Below the pieces are notes generated by a model. The model had not been told where the DNA came from, ran no database searches, and was given only the letters and a program-made list of their open reading frames with translations. DNA of 64,000 nucleotides, from assembly GCF_900142715.1 (NCBI RefSeq), contig NZ_FRBX01000001.1:1116001-1180000 (forward strand). The letters are read 5' to 3'. Shown here piece after piece: positions 8,676 to 17,052 of the stretch. The position numbers were made by a program, and so were the translations under genes. Position 1 is the stretch's first letter; each line of letters begins with the position of its first letter. Origin of the DNA: Flavobacterium pectinovorum. GTDB lineage: Bacteria > Bacteroidota > Bacteroidia > Flavobacteriales > Flavobacteriaceae.

Positions 8676-10349
8676 CTATTTTTTTTTAGGATTCAGTTTT
8701 TCCTGCAACTCTTCTGTTGCTTTTAAGATACTTAATTCTTCTTCTGCCGATTCAAATTCGTTTCGAAGCGCTTCAATATTAGCTTGAAGTACTTTGCGTT
8801 TACGCTCAATTTCTCTGTCTTTTCTGCTTATTTCGTTTTGCAGTTTAATATCTGAAATTGTTTTTTTGAACAAATGTGATTTTCTCGCTGATCCTGTAAG
8901 TATTCCCTGCGGGCCTAATTCTATATCAAGCAGTTCAATTCCTTTATTTGTAATGACAAATTCTCTAACCTGATTAGAATGTCCCATTCCTCTGGCTTTT
9001 ACAATAAAAATTCCTCGGTTTCTTTCGCCAATTCCTTCCATATCGCGTACCGTAATCCAGGTATCAACTAAAGATGATACAGATTCTTCGGCAAGATCAG
9101 GTCTGAAATTGTCTGTTTGTTTGTTTAAAGAAGTAAAAAGTGCCGTAATATTATTTGCTTTTAGCATATCTATGAGCCTTACCAGCATCGAACGAACTTC
9201 CTGCTCGCTACCAACATTAATAAGATTACTTATAGGATCGATTACTATTGTAGTTGGTTTAAAATCTTTGATAAATTTTCGTAGTGTAAGCAAATGCAGC
9301 TCAAGACCATTTAAGGATGGGCGGGAAGAATGAATTTGCAGATTGCCTTTTTTGATATATTTTCCAAGATCAACACCTATAGATTTCATATTACGAACCA
9401 ATTGCTGTGGTGATTCTTCAAAGGCAAAATAGATAACACGCTCGTTATTTTCACATTGTTTATTGGCAAAATAACATCCAACCGTTGTTTTTGCTGTACC
9501 TGCAGTTCCGGAAACCAATATATTACTTCCTCTATAAAACCCACCACCCTGAAACATGTTGTCTAATCCGGGCACTCCCGTAGGAATTACATCCGAAGAA
9601 ACTTCATTATTCAGTTTTAATGATGTGATAGGCAATACCGAAATTCCGTCCTCATCAATTAAAAAAGGATATTCATTGGTACCATGAGTCGATCCGCGGT
9701 ATTTTACAATTCGCATTCTTCTGGTCGAAACCTGTTCGATAACACGATGGTCTAAAACGATAACACAATCCGAAACATATTCTTCCAGTCCCTGACGCGT
9801 AAGTGTTGCTTCTCCGCGTTCGCCTGTAATAATTGCCGTTACGCCTTTGGTTTTAAGCCAATGAAATAATCTTCGTAACTCAGCTCTAAGAATCGCCTGA
9901 TTGTCAAGACCTGCAAATAAAGATTCGATCGTATCCAGCACCACTCGGGTTGCTTTTATCGAATCGATGGCATGTCCTAATCTTATAAATAAACCGTCGA
10001 GATCATATTCTCCCGCTTCTTCAATTTCCGATCTTTCAACTCTTACATAATCCACTACAAGCTTTTTATCTGCTTTTAGTTTTTCGAGGTCAAAACCAAG
10101 TGATTTGACATTTAATGTAAGATCATCCGAAGGCTCTTCAAAAGACATGAAAACTCCGGGTTCGTTATATTCTGTAATCCCTTTAATAAGGAATTGCATA
10201 GATAACAATGTTTTTCCGCAACCTGCACCACCGCAGACTAAAGTTGGTCGTCCTTTAGGAAATCCACCATCTGTAATCTCATCCAGGCCGTCTATTCCTG
10301 AAGGAGTTTTTGGAAAAATAAAACTATGTGATTTTGTTTGTTTTTGCAC
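8676..10349 (-). CDS. kaiC: KaiC-family double RecA-like ATPase
   Basis: The 557-residue protein has two KaiC modules. CI has a canonical Walker A GGAGCGKT (40-47) and the paired Glu in [13 protein letters not shown] has GTAGTAKT (281-288; the Gly before the catalytic Lys287 is Ala) and the paired Glu in [10 protein letters not shown]. The cyanobacterial phosphosites Ser431/Thr432 align with Ser425/Ser426 in [10 protein letters not shown], so autophosphorylation is plausible. The C-terminus is a roughly 60-residue charged coiled coil (about 498-557) in place of the KaiA-binding tail. KaiC proteins act as timing or signalling ATPases and kinases. The gene heads a five-gene operon with two kaiB genes, a PAS kinase and a receiver. 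A -7 element lies 23 bp upstream. The closest functional class is probably the non-cyanobacterial KaiC group rather than a proven circadian clock. Confidence 0.95.
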   Translation of the reverse strand: MQKQTKSHSFIFPKTPSGIDGLDEITDGGFPKGRPTLVCGGAGCGKTLLSMQFLIKGITEYNEPGVFMSFEEPSDDLTLNVKSLGFDLEKLKADKKLVVDYVRVERSEIEEAGEYDLDGLFIRLGHAIDSIKATRVVLDTIESLFAGLDNQAILRAELRRLFHWLKTKGVTAIITGERGEATLTRQGLEEYVSDCVIVLDHRVIEQVSTRRMRIVKYRGSTHGTNEYPFLIDEDGISVLPITSLKLNNEVSSDVIPTGVPGLDNMFQGGGFYRGSNILVSGTAGTAKTTVGCYFANKQCENNERVIYFAFEESPQQLVRNMKSIGVDLGKYIKKGNLQIHSSRPSLNGLELHLLTLRKFIKDFKPTTIVIDPISNLINVGSEQEVRSMLVRLIDMLKANNITALFTSLNKQTDNFRPDLAEESVSSLVDTWITVRDMEGIGERNRGIFIVKARGMGHSNQVREFVITNKGIELLDIELGPQGILTGSARKSHLFKKTISDIKLQNEISRKDREIERKRKVLQANIEALRNEFESAEEELSILKATEELQEKLNPKKK

Positions 10350-10371
10350 GATATAAAATATTCTGTTTACT

Positions 10372-10379
10372 CAAATATA
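10372..10379 (-). promoter_or_regulatory. Putative -7 element (TATATTTG) for the kai operon
   Basis: On the minus strand TATATTTG matches TAnnTTTG and ends 23 bases before the kaiC ATG. This would give a very short leader. No clear TTG at -33 is seen. Confidence 0.45.
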
Positions 10380-10538
10380 CGTTTTCCTACAATATTTAAC
10401 ATTAACATTTATTAAAGATTTAACAGCTGTTTAAATAATTTTGAGGTCATTATTTAGAAAAAACTGCCTTATTTCACGAATAATAAATGATTAATGCAAA
10501 TACTCTCGAATTACTATTGAAATTAAGAATTTTTTAAA

Positions 10539-11777
10539 TCAAAAAAAAGAAAGCTGAAGAATATTTTTACTGATGATATTTTTTTCAGCTGTTGTTTTGG
10601 CTAAGCCAAGAGCAGTTTCAAAATGCTGATGCGCTTTTTTATTGTCAACATCGGTATATAAATTTCCGAGTAAAGAATAATAGAAGTGATTATCGGTTAA
10701 ATTGAGTTTTTCGGCTTCAATAATGGCTTCTTTTTTACCATTTACTTTTGATAAGGCAAAAGTGCGGTTTAAAGCCACAATTGGTGAATATTCTAAAATA
10801 ATCAAATTATTGTACAATTCCAGAATATGCTGCCATTTTTCGGGAGAATCTTTTTTCTGTGTATGCCAATAGGCAATTCCGGCTTCGAGATGGTATTTAG
10901 AAAGTGTATTTCCGGTTGAAGATTTACTTAAAAAATACGTTCCTTTATCGATTAATTCATGATTCCAAAGTAATTCATCCTGATCCTGATATAAAATAAT
11001 TTCTCCGTTTTCTGAAGTTCGTGCTTCAAATCTTGAAGAATGAAAACACATCAAAGCCATTAAAGCATTCGTTGCAGGTAAATTGGTACTTTCATTCTGA
11101 ATCAATAAATAGGTGAGGCGCATCGCTTCTGCACAAAGATCTTTGCGTAAAGTAGTATTTTGCGATGTAGAATAATAACCTTCAGAATATAGCAGATAAA
11201 TCGTTTTTAAAACTGTCTCAATTCGGTCGTTAATTTCTGCCGAATTAGGATGCTGAATTTTAATGTTTTCTTCTTTGAGCTTTTCCTTGGCACGATTGAT
11301 TCTTTTATAAATTATTTCTTTATTAGATAAAAAAGCGTCTGAGATTTCATTGATTCCAAAACCGCATAATAAGTTTAGCGCCAATGCAATCTGAGCTTCG
11401 TTTGAATTACAAGGATTACAAACCGTAAAAATCATTGCCAATTGGCTATCGGCAATATTTTGTTCCGATAAATCAATTTCTGTTTCCGGATTATTAAGAG
11501 GTGTGTTGTATTTTATTTCGGTTACAATCTTCTTTTCAAAAACATCATTTCGTTTAAAATAATTTTTGGTTTTATTTTTCGCAACTGTATAAAGCCAGGC
11601 AGTAGGATTATCCGGAATTCCTTTTATAGCCCAGGTTTCGGCTGCAGCCAAAAATGTATCGCTCACAATATCCTCAGCAATCTCAATATGATGAATACCA
11701 AACAGATTACTAAGTACCGAAACTATTTTCTGGTATTCTGTCCTGAATAAATTTGGTATGAGTTCTTTTTCCATCAT
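10539..11777 (-). CDS. ECF42-type RNA polymerase sigma factor with C-terminal TPR-like extension
   Basis: The 412-residue protein begins with sigma-70 region 2 (about 8-75: EIAEDIVSDTFLAAAETW, WLYTVAKNK) and a region 4-like segment (about 120-170: LNLLCGFGINEISDAFL). It continues with a roughly 230-residue extension (DUF6596 plus helical repeats: YLLYSEGYY, LNRTFALSKVNG, FYYSLLGNLYTDV). This long extension is the mark of the ECF42 group, which has no classical anti-sigma factor and is encoded beside DGPF/YCII proteins, as here (the next upstream gene). The extension probably controls activity. Both ATG codons at 11777 and 11774 are possible starts. Confidence 0.9.
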   Translation of the reverse strand: MMEKELIPNLFRTEYQKIVSVLSNLFGIHHIEIAEDIVSDTFLAAAETWAIKGIPDNPTAWLYTVAKNKTKNYFKRNDVFEKKIVTEIKYNTPLNNPETEIDLSEQNIADSQLAMIFTVCNPCNSNEAQIALALNLLCGFGINEISDAFLSNKEIIYKRINRAKEKLKEENIKIQHPNSAEINDRIETVLKTIYLLYSEGYYSTSQNTTLRKDLCAEAMRLTYLLIQNESTNLPATNALMALMCFHSSRFEARTSENGEIILYQDQDELLWNHELIDKGTYFLSKSSTGNTLSKYHLEAGIAYWHTQKKDSPEKWQHILELYNNLIILEYSPIVALNRTFALSKVNGKKEAIIEAEKLNLTDNHFYYSLLGNLYTDVDNKKAHQHFETALGLAKTTAEKNIISKNILQLSFF

Positions 11778-11801
11778 AAATATAAAATTTCAAATTTTTT
11801 A

Positions 11802-11817
11802 TCCCGAAGTCTCGGGA
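11802..11817. repeat. Short palindrome TCCCGAAGTCTCGGGA (family D)
   Basis: One-base variant of the 16-bp palindrome found at 13070, 13120 and 41770. It lies between the sigma factor and the YCII gene, beside further small inverted repeats (AACTGCGGTTATTG; CTTTGTCAAAGTTT/AAACTTTGACAAAG) and an AT-rich TTGGAATTTGGAATTT stretch. Confidence 0.65.
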
Positions 11818-11951
11818 CCAAATTCCAACATAAACTGCGGTTATTGTAACCGTAAATCTTTGTCAAAGTTTTAAACTTTGACAAAGATGCCTAAACTCTT
11901 AAAAAAATTCCAGTCTTCTATAATTGGAATTTGGAATTTAAAATTTGGAAT

Positions 11952-12296
11952 TTAACTATTCACCGCCATTCTAATCTCTACATTACCGCCTAAATTCAAA
12001 ATTGGGCAATTCTGTGCGATTTCGGCCGCTTCGTCATAATCCTTGGCTTTTACGATAATCATTCCGCCAATAGATTCTTTGATTTCTACGTACGGACCGT
12101 TTGTTACGTTTTTGTTATTGGTGACAATTTTTCCCTGTCCGTCCCAGCGTTGTAACGGTCTTGCCAGTTTATCCTGTGCAGCCAGACTTCCGAACCAATT
12201 TTGCCATTGCTGAAAATGCTGCTGCATTTCTTCCGGAGAAGGCTGTATTTCTTTAGTTGTAAAATCTCTTCTGAAAATTAATAAAAACTCGTTCAT
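11952..12296 (-). CDS. YCII/DGPF-domain protein associated with the ECF42 sigma factor
   Basis: The 114-residue protein has the YCII-related ferredoxin-like fold pattern. It starts MNEFLLIFR, carries a DGPF-type core (here TNGPYVEIKESIGGM) and ends AAEIAQNCPIL-EIRMAV. Proteins of this family are regularly encoded next to ECF42 sigma factors and are thought to be their targets or sensors; no enzymatic role is established for this group. It sits 174 bp upstream of the sigma factor on the same strand and 228 bp after an AhpD-like gene, with repeat elements in both gaps. Confidence 0.88.
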   Translation of the reverse strand: MNEFLLIFRRDFTTKEIQPSPEEMQQHFQQWQNWFGSLAAQDKLARPLQRWDGQGKIVTNNKNVTNGPYVEIKESIGGMIIVKAKDYDEAAEIAQNCPILNLGGNVEIRMAVNS

Positions 12297-12341
12297 TGTT
12301 TTATGTTTTTAAATTAAAAATCTTTTTAATATTGAATATTT

Positions 12342-12452
12342 TTTCACGCAGATTTTAAAAAGATTTAAGCAGATTCACGCAGATAATTTTCCAAATTTAA
12401 ATCTGCTTAATCTGCCAAATCTGCGTGAAATAATAATCTTTTAATCTGTGGC
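12342..12452. repeat. Intergenic inverted repeat, CACGCAGATTT family (copy A2)
   Basis: This intact copy has left arm TTTCACGCAGATTTTAAAAAG from 12342, right arm AAATCTGCGTGAAA ending at 12430, and tail AATCTTTTAATCTGTGGC to 12452. Transcribed, it would form a long hairpin between the AhpD-like and YCII genes. Confidence 0.85.
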
Positions 12453-12524
12453 TATAAAAAAGCTGTTTTACATTGAAGAGATAAATTTACTATTTTACCT
12501 CATATAAAAAACAGCTTGATTTAT

Positions 12525-12977
12525 TTATCCAAATTGCCCAACTCTGTAAGAACCTACATTGTTTGGAAAAGCAAGATTTAAACGGTTCCATGTATTGATC
12601 GTTGTAATAGCCAAAGTAAGATCGATCAATTCTTCATCAGAAAAGTGTGCTTTTGCTTCATTATAAACATCATCAGATACATGACAGGCAGTTACAGCTT
12701 CAGCATAGGCAAGTGCGGCTCTTTCTTTATCTGTATAAAAAGGAGTTTCTCTCCATGCACTTAAACCAAACAAACGTTGCGGGGTTTCTCCTGCCGCCAA
12801 AGCTTCTTTTGAATGCATATCCAGACAATAAGCACAACTATTGATTTGTGATACTCTAAAATCTACTAAATCTACAAGTGATTTTTCAAGACCTGATTTT
12901 TTTAAATAAACAGTAATTCCAAATAAAGGAGTTAATGCTTTTTGACCTTTTTCGAATAAATTAATTCTAGTTTCCAT
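12525..12977 (-). CDS. AhpD-like carboxymuconolactone decarboxylase family protein
   Basis: The 150-residue protein carries the AhpD-type redox motif CAYCLDMH (CxxCxxxH) in the segment VSQINSCAYCLDMHSKEA, followed by the family block GLSAWRETPFYTDKERAALAYAEAVT. Such proteins are small peroxidase-associated or disulfide-active enzymes of the alkylhydroperoxidase D superfamily; the exact substrate is unknown. It heads the group AhpD-like, YCII, ECF42 and is the likely stress-response output of that sigma factor. A close paralogue lies at 39180-39614 beside a MarR regulator. The ends differ (here the C-terminus extends to VGSYRVGQFG). Confidence 0.9.
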   Translation of the reverse strand: METRINLFEKGQKALTPLFGITVYLKKSGLEKSLVDLVDFRVSQINSCAYCLDMHSKEALAAGETPQRLFGLSAWRETPFYTDKERAALAYAEAVTACHVSDDVYNEAKAHFSDEELIDLTLAITTINTWNRLNLAFPNNVGSYRVGQFG

Positions 12978-13069
12978 CGTGTATAGTTTTAAATGTTATA
13001 CCCTAATGACAACCGAACTTTCAGAATTGGACAAATTTTTAGAAAAAAAATAAAAAATATTTAACAGCA

Positions 13070-13085
13070 TCCCGAAGCCTCGGGA
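13070..13085. repeat. Palindrome TCCCGAAGCCTCGGGA (family D)
   Basis: Perfect 16-bp core followed by CGCAAAG. An identical copy lies 50 bp downstream. Confidence 0.8.
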
Positions 13086-13119
13086 CGCAAAGGTTTTTTT
13101 AAAGTGTGTTAACAATACA

Positions 13120-13135
13120 TCCCGAAGCCTCGGGA
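13120..13135. repeat. Palindrome TCCCGAAGCCTCGGGA (family D)
   Basis: Second identical copy, also preceded by CA and followed by CGCAAAG, so the shared unit is at least CATCCCGAAGCCTCGGGACG plus CAAAG. Confidence 0.8.
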
Positions 13136-13181
13136 CGCAAAGTTAAATCAACACAAAGCTTGTGAATTCTGTATTTAATCA

Positions 13182-13325
13182 TAGCGCACGGTTTTAACCG
13201 TGTGGATTGTGATATGAAAGTTTGAAACATGGGATTATGATATGAAAATATAGCGCACGGTTTCAACCGTGGGGACATGTATGTGGAAATATATTGCGTT
13301 CCAACGGTTGAAACCGTTGGCTATG
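13182..13325. repeat. Cluster of CACGGTTT/AACCGTG palindromes (family E)
   Basis: TAGCGCACGGTTTTAACCGTG at 13182-13202 and TAGCGCACGGTTTCAACCGTG at 13251-13271 are near-identical direct copies. CCAACGGTTGAAACCGTTGG at 13302-13321 is a related inverted form followed by CTATG. The 606-bp gap 12978-13583 consists largely of these and the two family D palindromes. A weak 78-codon minus-strand frame across it is not convincing as a gene. Confidence 0.75.
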
Positions 13326-13583
13326 TTTTTTATAATCTGTAAAGTATTTGGGCAGAAACGCCTTTGTTTATTGGGACAAAATGTGTGTACTGTATACCAA
13401 ATTGTATAAAATTTACACACACTGTTTTGTTGTGAAGCTAGATAAATAGCTCTATAACAGCGAAAAAGCATAATGGCATAAGGGTTGCTTACTGAGATAA
13501 TGTGATTCTGTATACAATTTTAATAAAACAGAGCACAATTTAATTAAAAGCCATTTCAGATAAAAATAAAATAGAAGACAAAC

Positions 13584-15047
13584 ATGGAAAGTGAAACAAT
13601 TATCTCAAAACAATTTTATTCTTCAAGTGATACCAGTAATGTAGAACAAACTTTAAAAAGTTCCATTTTTCGCATTAATAACGACACTACCACTAAAAAT
13701 ATTGCACGAACATCAAACCCATTAAATTTATTTGTACTTGCGGGTACTTTTATCTTAATGTTTGCAGGTGCTTTTGCAGTTTATCTATTACAAGATGACT
13801 TTGATCAGTTTCAGTTAGACAGAATCAATTCAACATGGGGTTATCCTTTTTTAATCGTAACCATATTATTGTTTTTCTTCCAAACAGGAGCTTTTCTTTA
13901 TAATGTATATTTATTTTTCAAATACAAACCGATCGAATCAGTTAGTGATGAATTATTGCCAACTACTACTATAATTGTTCCTGCATACAACGAAGGAAAA
14001 TTAGTTTGGGATACTTTATTAAGTTTAGCAAACAGCGATTATCCAGAAGAAAAAATGCAATTATTAGCCGTTGATGATGGTAGCAAAGATGATACATGGT
14101 ACTGGATGCAACAGGCAAAAATTAAATTAGGGGATCGTTTGACGATTTTTCAACAGCCTGAAAACAGAGGAAAACGTCACGCACTTTACCGTGGGTTTGA
14201 ATTAGGAACAGGAGAAATTTTTGTAACGGTAGACAGCGATTCTATCGTAAAAACAGATACTTTACGAAATCTAGTAAGTCCGTTTGTTACAAATGAAAAA
14301 TGTGGGGCAGTTGCAGGAAACGTTCAGGTTTTGAATAATAAAAAAGCAATTCTTCCTAAAATGTTAAACGTAAGTTTTGTAATGAGTTTTGAATTCATGC
14401 GTTCTGCAGAAAGTATGTTAGGATCTGTACTTTGTACTCCGGGTGCTGCTGCAGCTTATCGTAAAACGGCTGTTTTTGGATGTCTTGACGAATGGATCAA
14501 CCAAACTTTTATGGGACAGCCATCGGATATTGGTGAAGACCGCGCTATGACAAACATGATTTTAAAACAAGGAAATCACGTATTGTTTCAAAGAAATGCT
14601 ACTGTATTAACAAACGTTCCTGAAGAATATACAGGTCTGTACAAAATGTTCATTAGATGGGCGAGAAGTAATGTTCGTGAAAATATTGCGATGTCTAAAT
14701 TTGTTTTTAAAAATTTCAGAGAAGGATCTAAATTTGGCTCAAGATTGTTACTTATAAATCAGTCTTTAAAAATGTTAATGTCTTATCCATTTTTAGCTTT
14801 CATGTTCTTTTTTATTGCCATTCACCCGGTATTATTTTTAAGCTCTACATTATTGAGTATATTAATCGTATCTAGTTTCCCAGTGTTCTTTTATGCAAAA
14901 AGATATAATTTAAGAGAATCACTTTGGGCATATTCATATAGTCTTTTTTATACCTTCAGTTTATTCTGGATTACGCCATATGCAATTGCAACGGCAAATA
15001 AAAGAGGCTGGTTAACACGTGGTTTAACCGAACAAAAAATAAAATAA
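13584..15047 (+). CDS. Family 2 processive glycosyltransferase (membrane)
   Basis: The 487-residue protein has two N-terminal membrane helices (about 48-70 and 88-112), a GT-A catalytic domain and several C-terminal helices (about 385-470). Catalytic features are VPAYNEG, the nucleotide-binding AVDDGSKDD, the metal-binding DSDS (VTVDSDSIV), GEDRAMT, and an RW motif in MFIRWARSN, which replaces the QxxRW of cellulose and hyaluronan synthases. The layout is that of bacterial beta-glycan synthases (hyaluronan, chitin or poly-GlcNAc type), which polymerise and extrude a polysaccharide. The product cannot be named from sequence. It is followed by its own terminator, and no other exopolysaccharide genes lie beside it. 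Confidence 0.88.
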   Translation: MESETIISKQFYSSSDTSNVEQTLKSSIFRINNDTTTKNIARTSNPLNLFVLAGTFILMFAGAFAVYLLQDDFDQFQLDRINSTWGYPFLIVTILLFFFQTGAFLYNVYLFFKYKPIESVSDELLPTTTIIVPAYNEGKLVWDTLLSLANSDYPEEKMQLLAVDDGSKDDTWYWMQQAKIKLGDRLTIFQQPENRGKRHALYRGFELGTGEIFVTVDSDSIVKTDTLRNLVSPFVTNEKCGAVAGNVQVLNNKKAILPKMLNVSFVMSFEFMRSAESMLGSVLCTPGAAAAYRKTAVFGCLDEWINQTFMGQPSDIGEDRAMTNMILKQGNHVLFQRNATVLTNVPEEYTGLYKMFIRWARSNVRENIAMSKFVFKNFREGSKFGSRLLLINQSLKMLMSYPFLAFMFFFIAIHPVLFLSSTLLSILIVSSFPVFFYAKRYNLRESLWAYSYSLFYTFSLFWITPYAIATANKRGWLTRGLTEQKIK

Positions 15048-15099
15048 AAACGCTAAAATAAAACTGCATTAAAATTAGAATAGATTATTTGTTTGAAAG

Positions 15100-15128
15100 A
15101 CTCCTGCTGATAAAGTAGGAGTTTTTTT
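15100..15128 (+). terminator. Terminator of the glycosyltransferase gene
   Basis: ACTCCT (15100-15105) pairs with AGGAGT (15117-15122) and is followed by a run of T residues, 50 bp after the stop codon. Confidence 0.8.
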
Positions 15129-15222
15129 ATGGAGTTGAAGTATTACAATAGAATTATGAATTATTGAATAAAAAAAATAACCCAAGGTACGTAAAGCGGA
15201 TAATTATATAGGAATGGATCTA

Positions 15223-15230
15223 TAATTTTG
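15223..15230 (+). promoter_or_regulatory. Putative -7 element (TAATTTTG) for the roadblock-like gene
   Basis: TAATTTTG fits TAnnTTTG and lies 49 bp upstream of the ATG at 15280. No good -33 TTG is seen. Confidence 0.4.
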
Positions 15231-15279
15231 CACGAAATCCTAAAAAAAAGTTTCAAATACCCAATCTAAAAAAAATACC

Positions 15280-15657
15280 ATGTCTGATTTTTTAAAACAA
15301 TTTGGAGAAGATCTTCAAAAAAATGTACCAGGTTTTATTGCAGTTTCTGTAGCTGAAATTAAAAGCGGAATGTCATATCACTCACAATCTGTAGTGGCTG
15401 ATTTTGATCCTGAATTAGCATCTGCCTATAATCTTGAAGTAGTTAAAGCAAAGATGAATGCCATAAAAGCACTAAGTCTGGAAGGACAAACAATTGATAA
15501 TGTAATGATCACCCTAACATCTCAAATTCATATTATTGATGTATCAGATAATGGAGATTATTTTATCTATCTGGCAGTAGATTCTACAAAGGCAAATTTA
15601 GGAATGACAAAATCTATTCTGAATAAATACAAAAAAGAAATTGAAGAAAAATTGTAA
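15280..15657 (+). CDS. Roadblock/LC7-like small protein
   Basis: The 125-residue protein has no signal peptide or membrane segment. It shows the alternating helix-sheet pattern of roadblock/LC7 (longin-like) domains: an N-terminal helix, VPGFIAVSVAEIKSGM (first strands), a central helix around YNLEVVKAKMNAIKAL, then strands IDNVMITLTSQIHIIDV and YFIYLAVD, and a final amphipathic helix. Roadblock proteins often regulate small GTPases or act as dimeric scaffolds; in Bacteroidota they also occur as stand-alone proteins of unknown role. It is monocistronic, with its own promoter-like element and terminator. Family assignment is by pattern only. Confidence 0.6.
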   Translation: MSDFLKQFGEDLQKNVPGFIAVSVAEIKSGMSYHSQSVVADFDPELASAYNLEVVKAKMNAIKALSLEGQTIDNVMITLTSQIHIIDVSDNGDYFIYLAVDSTKANLGMTKSILNKYKKEIEEKL

Positions 15658-15675
15658 TACTATTTTTTAGTATTG

Positions 15676-15712
15676 AAAAGGGAATATCAGTTGGTGTATT
15701 CCCTTTTTTTTT
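15676..15712 (+). terminator. Terminator of the roadblock-like gene
   Basis: AAAAGGGAATA pairs with TATTCCCTTTT and runs into a string of nine T residues, starting about 20 bp after the stop codon. Confidence 0.8.
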
Positions 15713-15789
15713 GCCTAAAAATTAAATACTAATGATGCTGCTTTATTCGGATTGATTTATATTTAATGCGTAAAACATAAATTGTATAA

Positions 15790-16254
15790 ATGGAGTTACG
15801 TGAGTTTTTTGAAAAATATCCGGATGAAGAAACCTGTATCGAAGAATTTAAAAACAAACGTCTTGAAAGCGGTTTGGATTGTAAAAAATGCGAACATAAC
15901 CAACACACTTTTCGAAGAACTGATTTAAAATTTCAGTGTAAAAAATGTGGCACTCGAATAGGACTTCGTTCAGGAACCGTGATGGAAAATTCAAATTTAC
16001 CATTTAGGCACTGGATGATTTGTATTGAATTGATGACACTTTCAAAACGAAAATTTTCGGCATTACAAATTCAATATTTATTAGGGCACAAACGCTATGA
16101 ACCAATTTGGCTAATGGTTCAGAAAATTCATCTCGTCATGCGCACAAGAGATGAAAAATACAGATTAAAAGCTTATACTGATTTTGACAGCGAATTTTTG
16201 AAAGAAATAGAAAAAAACAGCATTCTTCAAAAAAGAAATAACAGCAGTATTTAG
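15790..16254 (+). CDS. IS1595-type transposase N-terminal zinc-ribbon protein, no DDE domain
   Basis: The 154-residue protein matches the zinc-ribbon and helix-turn-helix half of IS1595/ISXO2 transposases: a start typical of that domain (YPDEETCIEEF), two CxxC knuckles (CKKCEHNQH and CKKCGTRIGLRSGTVMENS), then PFRHWMICIELMTLSKRKFSALQIQYLLG. It stops shortly after, with no DDE nuclease domain in this frame or in the 265 bp that follow. No terminal inverted repeats or target duplications are seen. It is either a decayed insertion sequence or a domesticated DNA-binding protein. The frame is intact and the start is well placed, which slightly favours the second. Confidence 0.75.
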   Translation: MELREFFEKYPDEETCIEEFKNKRLESGLDCKKCEHNQHTFRRTDLKFQCKKCGTRIGLRSGTVMENSNLPFRHWMICIELMTLSKRKFSALQIQYLLGHKRYEPIWLMVQKIHLVMRTRDEKYRLKAYTDFDSEFLKEIEKNSILQKRNNSSI

Positions 16255-16354
16255 TAAAAAATCAAAAATAACTGCAAAATTTATTCTTTTAGTAAAATCA
16301 GGAATTATTTACAACTAAATGTTCTGTGGTAATATTTATTTTGCCCGTTAATAG

Positions 16355-16383
16355 TTGTATTAATAATTAAATTATTACATTTG
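16355..16383 (+). promoter_or_regulatory. Bacteroidota-type promoter upstream of the 16520 receiver
   Basis: TTG at 16355-16357 and TACATTTG at 16376-16383 are separated by 18 bp, close to the expected TTG-N17-21-TAnnTTTG. It would give a leader of about 130 bases. The 265-bp gap 16255-16519 contains nothing else recognisable. Confidence 0.5.
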
Positions 16384-16519
16384 GTAAGAAGGCAATAAGC
16401 ATAAAACGTTATTTATTGGCATCATGAATTTTTTATAAAGTAAGGCTTAAGTAATACCACAAAATATTAGGAAAAAACATTAGAATATTGTCTAATAAGA
16501 TTCCAAAAATTTAAAACCA

Positions 16520-16912
16520 ATGGCATATAAAAAGTTTCTCCAAATCGATGACGATTTAGATGATTGCGAATTGTTTATGGAAGCACTTAATGCGGTTTCT
16601 CACTCATCATACACAGGAATAAATGATCCTGTAGAAGCTTACCAAAAGCTTTTAATGATGGAAATAAAACCTGACGTAATTTTTCTTGATCTCAATATGC
16701 CTGTTATGTCCGGCTTAGAACTTTTGACCGAAATAAAAAAACAGGACGTACTACAGCAAATTCCAATTATTATTTTTTCAACTTCACAGCTTGAAGATAT
16801 TAAACGAGAAGCCAAACAACTTGGAGCACACGATTATATTTCGAAACCAAATAATTTTAACGACTTAAAACAAATTTTAAGAAAGTATGCTTACGAATCA
16901 AAGCATGCATAA
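16520..16912 (+). CDS. Single-domain response regulator
   Basis: The 130-residue receiver-only protein has the acidic DDDLDD near residues 10-15, phosphoacceptor D57 in IFLDLNMP, Ser/Thr in IIFSTSQ and Lys in YISKPNN. It is closest in layout to Rcp1-like receivers. It opens the second signalling block and is separated from the next kinase by a terminator-like hairpin, so it may be transcribed alone as well as with the kinase. The cognate kinase is not certain; the CHASE3 kinase 140 bp downstream is the obvious candidate. Confidence 0.92.
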   Translation: MAYKKFLQIDDDLDDCELFMEALNAVSHSSYTGINDPVEAYQKLLMMEIKPDVIFLDLNMPVMSGLELLTEIKKQDVLQQIPIIIFSTSQLEDIKREAKQLGAHDYISKPNNFNDLKQILRKYAYESKHA

Positions 16913-16949
16913 TTTTTTTAGATTCTTAGAATTATATGATATTACTCAG

Positions 16950-16993
16950 AACAGATAACTTAAAAAACTTAGTACAGCTATCTGTTTTTTTTT
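16950..16993 (+). terminator. Terminator after the 16520 receiver
   Basis: AACAGATA (16950-16957) pairs with TATCTGTT (16979-16986) and is followed by a T run. It lies between the receiver and the CHASE3 kinase. Confidence 0.65.
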
Positions 16994-17052
16994 ACTATTT
17001 TTATTTGCAGAAATAAGTCCAGAGTAATCATATGTATGTTTAATTTTCGAAA

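Noticed and set aside
13070..13325. Possible CRISPR-like array
   Set aside because: The repeated palindromes are irregularly spaced, belong to two different families and have no constant-length spacers; no cas genes are present.
13235..13471. 78-codon minus-strand frame in the repeat-rich gap
   Set aside because: It runs through family E palindromes, its composition is unlike neighbouring proteins, and no promoter or conserved domain is seen.
15790..16519. Complete insertion sequence
   Set aside because: Only the zinc-ribbon part of an IS1595 transposase is found; no DDE domain, terminal repeats or target duplication could be located.
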